A stretch of DNA of 64,000 bases from Dehalococcoides mccartyi CG5 (lineage in GTDB: Bacteria > Chloroflexota > Dehalococcoidia > Dehalococcoidales > Dehalococcoidaceae). The DNA lies in NCBI RefSeq assembly GCF_000830885.1, contig NZ_CP006951.1, positions 620,001 through 684,000 of the forward strand. Reading direction: 5' to 3'. Made by a program: the position numbers and the translations under genes. Position 1 is the first letter of the stretch. Every line of letters begins with the position of its first letter. This document shows, in pieces, positions 7,627-14,006 of the stretch. The notes beneath the pieces are model-generated. The model worked only from the letters and a program-made list of their open reading frames with translations. It ran no database searches and had not been told where the DNA came from.

Positions 7627-7813
7627 AAACCTGGCCATAGGACTGGAAACCGTGGGTTGCTGTATCACGGTTGCCGGGGTCGTTACAGAGTGGGCTACGG
7701 GGGCTGACTACGGCTATTGCATTATCACGGGCGGAGCGCTGGTGGTTAGTTTCGGTAGCATGATATTCGCCAAGGTCGTCAAACGCAACTGGGACGATGG
7801 AGATAAGGGTTAA
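7613..7813 (+). CDS. Small two-span membrane protein (66 aa)
   Basis: The ATG at 7613 is preferred over the TTG at 7610; it is preceded by GGGGGAGAAC and overlaps the holin-like gene. The product has two hydrophobic stretches (about 8-26 and 33-53, the second GYCIITGGALVVSFGSMIFA) and a basic-acidic tail (KRNWDDGDKG). The overlap suggests coupled translation and possibly joint function with the holin-like protein. Confidence 0.55.
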   Translation: MKLSRNLAIGLETVGCCITVAGVVTEWATGADYGYCIITGGALVVSFGSMIFAKVVKRNWDDGDKG

Positions 7814-7822
7814 GGAGTAGCA

Positions 7823-8674
7823 ATGAGCTTATTGCTTAAGGGAGTCGCCAGACTTTCCCAGCTTGAAATAGACACCGATAAAGACTGGCAGGCAAAGGGA
7901 ATGGTCAATCTTAAGAGCGTTGCCGGATCAATGAATCACGGCGATATTGCCTTTCGTGGGAACGACATCCTCGAAAGGCTGCTGGCGGATGCCGGTAAGG
8001 GGTATAACTTCTTGAGAAGTCGCGGACCCGGGCTATCGCCGGTCTGGCAGGATATTGAGAGTCTGGTGCAGTATCTGACTGGTTCAGCCAACCGGGCGCT
8101 TGCATTTGACCTGTCCATGCCAATGCCAGCAATGAGCATCGCTCATATAACTGGTCCGGGCGGTGGGGGTTCTTCCTCTCCAGTCCTTGGCATTCCAGCT
8201 CCGGTATTTAATAGGGAAGTCTTGGCGACTATGGTAAATCCTGTCGGCGGGGCAGTATCCCATAACGATGACGTCGGCGACAGCGATGAGACCGCCCAGG
8301 CAAATGATGATACGGGAAACGATATAACGCTTCTCCCGGCCGATGGCTCTATCAATGATTACTGTGCCATGGGACATTCTGGGCTTTTTGATGCAATCGC
8401 TGTCCTGGTTGGACAGGCAGGCGCTAATTACACCCTTGCCTATGAGTATTCCAGGGGCGCCGGGACATGGGGAACACTGACAATTAAACACAACAGTACC
8501 AGCGATTGGAAAACGGCGGGAAAGGGCTGGCTCACTTTCGTTCGCCCTTCAGACTGGGCAACTGATACACTCGCCGGATTAACCCTCTACTGGATAAGGG
8601 CGCGGGCCTCTAGTATTAGCGGTGGTTTTATCCAGCCTTTAGGTACCCGGGCATGGATATTGGTTTACGCGTAG
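7823..8674 (+). CDS. Tail-fibre-like protein, cassette B gene 1
   Basis: The 283-residue protein is a paralogue of the one at 4762 over the first 110 residues (RLSQLEIDTDKDW, HGDIAFRGND, GKGYNFL, WQDIESLVQYLTGSANR). It then diverges into a longer C-terminal domain with THR/SER/ASP-rich strands and a WGTLTIKHNSTSDWKTAGK region that looks like a beta-rich carbohydrate- or receptor-binding fold. The conserved base and variable tip fit an exposed binding protein. It pairs with 8684. Confidence 0.6.
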   Translation: MSLLLKGVARLSQLEIDTDKDWQAKGMVNLKSVAGSMNHGDIAFRGNDILERLLADAGKGYNFLRSRGPGLSPVWQDIESLVQYLTGSANRALAFDLSMPMPAMSIAHITGPGGGGSSSPVLGIPAPVFNREVLATMVNPVGGAVSHNDDVGDSDETAQANDDTGNDITLLPADGSINDYCAMGHSGLFDAIAVLVGQAGANYTLAYEYSRGAGTWGTLTIKHNSTSDWKTAGKGWLTFVRPSDWATDTLAGLTLYWIRARASSISGGFIQPLGTRAWILVYA

Positions 8675-8683
8675 GAGATTACG

Positions 8684-9397
8684 ATGACTGAAATGTTTTT
8701 AGAAACCGAATACGAAGAAATGAGGAAGCTGGCCAAGAAGCTTCATATTCTGCTTCCGGAGGCTTTCTGGGAGTTCGAGGTCCGGGATAAGCGAAATCGG
8801 ATCACTTTTCACTCGAAGCAAAGAAGCCATAGCTGGGTGAGAAACGCTTATAACCTGATGGTCTGCCAGGCTGCGGCGGTACCAGGTGATTCAGCGGTTG
8901 GGTTAGCAATTGTTGATACTGGCGGATCCACTAGGTCAGATACCACCACACAACCTGCTTCTGGTTTATCCAGTGGCGGCGCCAGTAATTCGAGCATTTA
9001 CGTGAACCTGACTAACGGTATTTATGCTGGTGCCGGGATTGACACTTTTGGAATCGTTGTTGGGACCAGTAGTAACCCGGAAAGCCTCGAAAGTTATGCC
9101 TTAGGGGCGAAGATAGCCAGCGGAAATCTAGCCGGCCAGCTTTCTTATAGCGCTACTGATCCACCTGCCATATCTACGGTCGGAACTACCAAGACCGTTG
9201 CCTGGGTGAGGTATTTCAACAATAACAGCGGCGGGGCAATCGTTGTGAACGAAGCAGGAGTGTATACAAAGGGAACTTACGACAACTCTTCGGCTACTTT
9301 CATGATGTGCCGCGATTTGCTGGCGGGTGGCGTCAATGTCCCGAATACAGGTCAGTTGAAAGTAACGTACACACTGCAGCTTACTTACCCGGCTTAG
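8684..9397 (+). CDS. Tail-fibre-like protein, cassette B gene 2
   Basis: The product is 237 residues and a paralogue of 5321. Shared landmarks are FHSKQRSHSWVRNAYN at about residues 43-58, VRYFNNNSGG, VVNEAGVYTK and the C-terminal TGQLKVTYTLQLTYPA. The centre is divergent and Ser/Gly/Thr-rich. With 7823 it forms the second copy of a two-gene cassette. The two cassettes flank the protease, holin-like and small membrane genes. Confidence 0.6.
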   Translation: MTEMFLETEYEEMRKLAKKLHILLPEAFWEFEVRDKRNRITFHSKQRSHSWVRNAYNLMVCQAAAVPGDSAVGLAIVDTGGSTRSDTTTQPASGLSSGGASNSSIYVNLTNGIYAGAGIDTFGIVVGTSSNPESLESYALGAKIASGNLAGQLSYSATDPPAISTVGTTKTVAWVRYFNNNSGGAIVVNEAGVYTKGTYDNSSATFMMCRDLLAGGVNVPNTGQLKVTYTLQLTYPA

Positions 9398-9408
9398 GAG
9401 GAAATTCC

Positions 9409-9792
9409 GTGGCACAGTACGCCGATATTATCGAGATAGTAGCTCCCAGCGAGGCGACTTCGGGCAACCGGGTGGATATAACTGTCCGGGTAAAAAACAC
9501 TTACTCAGGAGTGATATCTATTATGGTCGGGGGCGCACTGGAATATGGCGTTTCTCCGTGGCCAGGCATTGATGTTCCAGAGAACTGGGCGAATGTGGAT
9601 GGCGGTGCGGTCCATTCATTCAGCGGGTCCTTCGTGATGCCGGATGCCCGGGTGATTATCCATGCCTATAGCTACTGGTATGGCGCCGACGGCTACTGGC
9701 ATTTCGATGACGAGATGACGAAAACCATCAACCTGTCGGCGCTGACCCCCCAGGTGAGCGAGTTTAAGATAGCAGACTTCTACAAAGTGTAA
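9409..9792 (+). CDS. Ig-like beta protein with shared C-terminal motif
   Basis: The start is a GTG at 9409 preceded by TAGGAGGAAATTCC; the in-frame ATG at 9307 is inside the upstream gene. The 127-residue product has the strand pattern of an Ig-like domain (VDITVRVKNTYSGVISIMVG, SFSGSFVMPDARVIIHAYSY). It ends VSEFKIADFYKV, and the next protein ends ISEFMIADFAKV, so the two share a 12-residue terminal motif. That motif may be a docking or sorting tag for assembly. Confidence 0.6.
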   Translation: MAQYADIIEIVAPSEATSGNRVDITVRVKNTYSGVISIMVGGALEYGVSPWPGIDVPENWANVDGGAVHSFSGSFVMPDARVIIHAYSYWYGADGYWHFDDEMTKTINLSALTPQVSEFKIADFYKV

Positions 9793-9803
9793 GGAGGCAC
9801 ACC

Positions 9804-10382
9804 ATGAAATTGAAAACACTGTCTATAGAGCTCGGAGAGTTTAAGGCTCTCCAAGAAAGTGCTCAGGGACAAATGCCGGAGCCGTCCGCGGCTGGCTGGT
9901 ATATTGACCCGCGTACCGGGGAACGTGTTTTTTATGACCCGGATAGCCACAAGTTCTATACCCTGGCGGGCGGCATCTATATCCCCTTGGGCTATATGAA
10001 TCCGGCCCCGAAGCAGGTAACTTTGGCCCCGGGGGAAAAGCTCAGGATAAACATGTCCTTCAAGTATTCGGGACCGGCAATCAGCAGCGCCATCTGTTAT
10101 TACTCCATCGGAGTCTATGGATTATTCGGCTTTGATGAGAAGATGGTGGGGCAGAACTCGAAGAGCCTTCCCCAGTATACGACGCCGACCCAGGTAACTG
10201 ACTCATATACGTTCACTCTGCCCACGAATGTGGGCAATGACTGGGACGACATCTACTGCAAGATATACGGCGGCTCACCGGGTGTTCCTCAAACCCTGTT
10301 TGGTTATGAGCAAGCCCTGCTAATTGTGGGCAAAGACCCGACCATCAGTGAGTTCATGATTGCAGATTTTGCCAAGGTGTAG
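9804..10382 (+). CDS. Beta-rich hypothetical protein with shared C-terminal motif
   Basis: The product is 192 residues with the ribosome binding site AAGGAGGC. The N-terminal 60 residues include a WW-like stretch (AAGWYIDPRTGERVFYDPDS). Then comes an Ig-like region (KLRINMSFKYSGPAISSAI). The C-terminus ISEFMIADFAKV matches the end of the preceding protein. No enzymatic motif is visible. It is probably a surface or particle component. Confidence 0.55.
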   Translation: MKLKTLSIELGEFKALQESAQGQMPEPSAAGWYIDPRTGERVFYDPDSHKFYTLAGGIYIPLGYMNPAPKQVTLAPGEKLRINMSFKYSGPAISSAICYYSIGVYGLFGFDEKMVGQNSKSLPQYTTPTQVTDSYTFTLPTNVGNDWDDIYCKIYGGSPGVPQTLFGYEQALLIVGKDPTISEFMIADFAKV

Positions 10383-10391
10383 GAGTAGAGC

Positions 10392-10865
10392 ATGGCACTT
10401 GAAATAGTCTTTACACCGATGGCGCTTGAGCCGGGAACGTTCAACGTAGGGGATAAGGTCCGGGTGACCGTCTCCTTCAAGTACGTCATCGGTGTGAACA
10501 CCACCGTAAAGCTGCTGGCTGGTCCTTATTACACAAACCTCTTCGGCAAGCACATGGTTAGCGCGTGCGTGGGACAGGCTGATGTCCAGCTGCCGGCCTC
10601 TTCCACACCGGCTGATGGAACCGCCACGGTGGATTTCATACTCATTGCTAAATCCCTGGGTGGCATTGAGAATGGTACCTATGGCTTAAGGGTCTGGATT
10701 GAGGATACCAGTGCTATTGCGGAGCAGGATAACGTCATCATCGTCTCCGGTAATACCAGCGGTGGGGATATGTTTTCGTCAATGATGCCGATGGTAATGA
10801 TGTTGATGATGATGGGAATGATAATGCCGATGACTCAGCAAATGGGTGAGGGAGTCGAGGAATAG
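10392..10865 (+). CDS. Ig-like protein with Met-rich membrane tail
   Basis: The product is 157 residues. Residues 1-120 look like an Ig-type beta sandwich (GDKVRVTVSFKYVIGVNTTV, ENGTYGLRVWIEDTS). A Ser/Gly linker leads to a C-terminal Met-rich membrane segment (MFSSMMPMVMMLMMMGMIMP) that is clearly related to those of the proteins at 1919 and 2176. This directly links the small membrane proteins to larger anchored beta proteins. The stop overlaps the GTG start of the recombinase gene. Confidence 0.65.
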   Translation: MALEIVFTPMALEPGTFNVGDKVRVTVSFKYVIGVNTTVKLLAGPYYTNLFGKHMVSACVGQADVQLPASSTPADGTATVDFILIAKSLGGIENGTYGLRVWIEDTSAIAEQDNVIIVSGNTSGGDMFSSMMPMVMMLMMMGMIMPMTQQMGEGVEE

Positions 10866-11560
10866 TGAAAGCCTACCTGGAACCGGAGGAGGTTGAAAGG
10901 CTTGAGCAGTCAGCGGAATACCTGCGAGATAGGCTGCTAATCCGTTTGCTCTTTCATCTTGGTTGCCGTGTCTCCGAGGCTTTGGGGATCAAGGTAAGCG
11001 ACATCGACTTCAAACAGGGCTTGGTAACCATCCAGCACCTGAAGCAGCGAATTAAGCTCTCTTGCCCGAAATGCAGCGCCAGGTTGGGGAAAGGACACAA
11101 GTTTTGCCCGGTTTGTGGGCAGAAGGTGGAGAAAGCGGTTGCCGATGAAAAAGAGCATCGCAAGTTCCGCAATATACCTTTGGATACAGACACCTTGGGA
11201 ATGCTGAAGGAATATATTAAGCGCGGCGGCGCCAGTTCCAAGAAAGGGAATCAACAGCTCTTTGATTTAACCCGCCACCGGGCCTGGCAGATAGTGAAAG
11301 AATGCGCCGAAAAAGCCAGACTACCTCGCTTGATTAACCCGGAAAGCGGCAAGATACACAACGTCAGCCCTCATAAACTGCGTGACGCTTTCGCGGTGCA
11401 CGCAGTTAAATTGGATGACTCGGGAGACGGTATCAGGCTGCTTCAAGAACACCTGGGGCATCAGAGTATCACCACTACCATGAAGTACCGCAAGGTATCG
11501 GGTGAGGAGCAGAAAGAATGGTACGAAAAGCTGTGGCAAGGAGGTAAACAGGATGGGTAA
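10865..11560 (+). CDS. Tyrosine recombinase catalytic domain with inserted zinc ribbon
   Basis: The start is GTG, overlapping the upstream stop (TAGTG). The 231-residue protein has the integrase/XerC catalytic residues: Arg35 (GCRVSEALG), His170 and Arg173 (PHKLRDAFAVH), His199 (LQEHLGHQS) and the nucleophile Tyr208 (TTMKYRKV). A four-cysteine ribbon (Cys67, 70, 81, 84) is inserted at the beta2-beta3 hairpin, near where the catalytic lysine lies. The usual N-terminal core-binding domain is missing. It could integrate or excise the element, invert a segment or resolve multimers; no att site is identified. Confidence 0.85.
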   Translation: MKAYLEPEEVERLEQSAEYLRDRLLIRLLFHLGCRVSEALGIKVSDIDFKQGLVTIQHLKQRIKLSCPKCSARLGKGHKFCPVCGQKVEKAVADEKEHRKFRNIPLDTDTLGMLKEYIKRGGASSKKGNQQLFDLTRHRAWQIVKECAEKARLPRLINPESGKIHNVSPHKLRDAFAVHAVKLDDSGDGIRLLQEHLGHQSITTTMKYRKVSGEEQKEWYEKLWQGGKQDG

Positions 11561-11858
11561 ATATGCCAGTCACGAAGAATTCGGGATTAACGCCCCGATA
11601 AACTACCGGGAAGATACCACCAGTGAGTCTTTCCTCAAAGGTATGTCCGCTGTATGTCCCCCTGGTATGAAGCCAAAGGTTTCCCGCGGTAAAAAATTCG
11701 AGGAGAAAACAGATTTTAAGGCTTCCGCCCGGTGGCACAAGAATTTTGATGTGGCGATGTTTGGCGGATCGGACATCGGAACATCGGATTACGAGTCCAG
11801 GCAAATGAGCTTGGAAGGAAAAATTAACGGCGTAAAGAGAATGCCCGGGAGGCACTAA
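11553..11858 (+). CDS. MGKYAS-family protein, copy 2 (101 aa)
   Basis: The ATG at 11553 has the site AAGGAGGT and overlaps the recombinase stop; an in-frame ATG at 11502 lacks one. The N-terminal 45 residues match the protein at 1577 (MGKYASHEEF, PINYRE, SFLKGM, PPGMK). It is longer, with a C-terminal extension ending GVKRMPGRH. Its stop shares bases with the next ATG. The function is unknown. Confidence 0.6.
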   Translation: MGKYASHEEFGINAPINYREDTTSESFLKGMSAVCPPGMKPKVSRGKKFEEKTDFKASARWHKNFDVAMFGGSDIGTSDYESRQMSLEGKINGVKRMPGRH

Positions 11859-13402
11859 TGGCAGGGCAGGTCAAAATAACGATTGGAGATAAAGAATGGC
11901 AGGCTTCCCTGTCCAGCACGTATTGGGAGCTAGTACAGGGGCTTGGTGGCATTTCAGGAATAGATGTCGGTACCGGTATGCTTTTCGACTTGGGCTTTGC
12001 ACAGGAGATAACCGTTACCACCGAACCAATGCTTTTCCCGCTGGATATTGCTTTCCTCTCTGAGGACCTGGGGGTCACCGAGATTTACCGTAGTATTCAG
12101 CCCGGATACCAAGTGCATTCAACTGTGCCTGGTCGGTATTTTATTGAGGTTAATGCCGGTGAGATGGAGGGGATTGAAGTTGGTAGTCAGGTCACGCTGG
12201 AGATATTGGTTCTTCAGGAAGTACCAGCAGAGCCAACCTGGGTCCCCGCCATGATTTCCTTTGCGGGATTTACTTTAATGGGGTTCTTGATGGTAGGCGT
12301 GGTTAAAGATATGGTCCGTGATATGTCAGACGACTCACCGAAAACACTTCCGGCAGGTAGTTATGCGGCTACCCCCGTTTACAACCGAGTGAGTAAGCCG
12401 ACTTCCAAGGGTGAATGTGACTTTTGCGCCACTTCAGGCCGTCAATGTGAAGTGTGCGAGAAGATCTCACCGCGGGATTATCACCTGCTTAGCTGGTTTG
12501 GTGCTCCGGTGCCGGATTACAGTTTTACCGTAGAGCCCGAAACGAAAGAGCGAAAGATAGATGATGTCCTGAAAAGGCTGAAAGAAGGTGTTGACGGCAT
12601 CCAGCAGAGCGAAAACTTCCGAACATTCCTGCTTACCATGTCCAAGTTTCACGATTACAGTATCGGTAATCTGATACTCATCATGCTGCAGAAACCAGAA
12701 GCCACCCGTGTCGCTGGTTTTAGCACCTGGAAAGATTTGTATCGGTGGGTTAAGAAAGGCGAAAAGGGAATTGCTATTCTGGCTCCATGTATGCCGCCAA
12801 AGGGGAAAAAGTCCGAGCTCTCAGAAACTGGAATCAGTGGTGCAGAGGAGGAAGAGAAGGACGAGCAAACAGAGATCCGCCCTATCTATTTCAAAGTTGT
12901 CTATGTCTTCGATGTTAGTCAAACGGAAGGGAAACCCTTGCCCGAGGTTGAAGTGCCGTCTCTTACCGGTGAGGCGAATGGAGAGCTATTTGAGCAGGTT
13001 ATGCACCTGGCAGAATCGCAAGGGCTTGAAGTCAGTTTTGAGTCAAAGCCAAACCAGGATCCGGATATTAAAGGTTTCTACGTCGGGAAAACTATTTGGG
13101 TTAGACCCGAAGAATCACGCGCTCAGCAATTAAAAACACTGCTTCACGAGGTCGCTCATTATTACTCTGAAGGAGTATTCCGTATACCGCGAAGCGATGC
13201 CGAGACCATAGCTGAAAGTGTGGCTTTTACTATCGGTGCTCATTTTGGTTTTGATACCGGTGCCCGTTCGTTCCCTTATGTTGCCATCTGGTCCAAAGAT
13301 AAGAAAGTCCTCGAAGCCAACCTGTCATCCATACGAAAGGTGTCAGAGAAGATATTTGATGGTCTTGAGCAAACCGCGAAGAAGATGGTAGGAGTAGCCT
13401 AG
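11858..13402 (+). CDS. Membrane-anchored ArdC-like protein with metallopeptidase domain
   Basis: The product has 514 residues. Residues 1-125 form a beta-rich domain of the type seen in neighbouring proteins. Residues about 128-150 form a membrane span (MISFAGFTLMGFLMVGVV). Cys187, 190, 197 and 200 form a small zinc-binding-like knuckle. Residues about 232-355 look like the ArdC N-terminal ssDNA-binding domain (FHDYSIGNLILI, GFSTWKDLYRWVKKGEKGI). Residues 375-514 are a zinc metallopeptidase with His430-Glu-Val-Ala-His434 and the downstream DAETIAES. ArdC proteins protect incoming DNA from restriction. Here the fusion suggests an ArdC fixed in a membrane or particle. Confidence 0.8.
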   Translation: MAGQVKITIGDKEWQASLSSTYWELVQGLGGISGIDVGTGMLFDLGFAQEITVTTEPMLFPLDIAFLSEDLGVTEIYRSIQPGYQVHSTVPGRYFIEVNAGEMEGIEVGSQVTLEILVLQEVPAEPTWVPAMISFAGFTLMGFLMVGVVKDMVRDMSDDSPKTLPAGSYAATPVYNRVSKPTSKGECDFCATSGRQCEVCEKISPRDYHLLSWFGAPVPDYSFTVEPETKERKIDDVLKRLKEGVDGIQQSENFRTFLLTMSKFHDYSIGNLILIMLQKPEATRVAGFSTWKDLYRWVKKGEKGIAILAPCMPPKGKKSELSETGISGAEEEEKDEQTEIRPIYFKVVYVFDVSQTEGKPLPEVEVPSLTGEANGELFEQVMHLAESQGLEVSFESKPNQDPDIKGFYVGKTIWVRPEESRAQQLKTLLHEVAHYYSEGVFRIPRSDAETIAESVAFTIGAHFGFDTGARSFPYVAIWSKDKKVLEANLSSIRKVSEKIFDGLEQTAKKMVGVA

Positions 13403-13405
13403 CTC

Positions 13406-13942
13406 ATGGTAATTCGACTGATGCCGACCAGGGGTGGCTTTCTGCGGCCGTTTGGCTGCGGGTGGTTTATCCGTGAGTATCTCCTGGGCAATGGTCCGGA
13501 AGGCTCAACAAAGATCGACCCTAGCCGGGGCGCTGCTCAGGCTGACATCAACTTTGAGTATAAGGAAGCTCTAGCCCGGGCTACGGCCAGAGAGCGGGCT
13601 GAGAGAATCATTAGCAATATGGTGGTCAAGGGCGCCGATGTCACAGAAGAGGAAGCTGAAAAAATCTATCAGCGTGAGCTGAAACGAGTATCCCGGAAGT
13701 TCACGCATATGCGGTACCATTCGTTTCTGATGTACTTTGGAGTGCTAAAAAGGCTGGGATGGGTTGAAGTTACTAATCGAACCGAAGCTTCAACCATTCA
13801 GGATAACTACCCTTCGGCTCCGGAGCGGACTTACTACCGACTTACAAAAACGGGTATTGAAGCAGGGGATGAACTCTGGTCTAATCCACTCTTCACGCTA
13901 TATCCGGAAATCGGCCCCAGCCACATGAAGAAGCCCGATTAG
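13406..13942 (+). CDS. Hypothetical protein, possible winged-helix
   Basis: The product is 178 residues and starts 3 bases after the previous stop. The centre is helical and Ala/Glu/Arg-rich (residues about 50-90), followed by FTHMRYHSFLMYFGVLKRLG and a YYRLTKTGIEAG strand-helix that resembles the wing of a winged-helix DNA-binding domain. It is the last plus-strand gene of the virus-like module and converges on the metal-resistance genes. Function is unknown. Confidence 0.5.
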   Translation: MVIRLMPTRGGFLRPFGCGWFIREYLLGNGPEGSTKIDPSRGAAQADINFEYKEALARATARERAERIISNMVVKGADVTEEEAEKIYQRELKRVSRKFTHMRYHSFLMYFGVLKRLGWVEVTNRTEASTIQDNYPSAPERTYYRLTKTGIEAGDELWSNPLFTLYPEIGPSHMKKPD

Positions 13943-14006
13943 CAAAACATAACATGATAGATTCGTCCGCGTAATTTTATCTTACCCGACTCTATGATTT
14001 GGTTTT

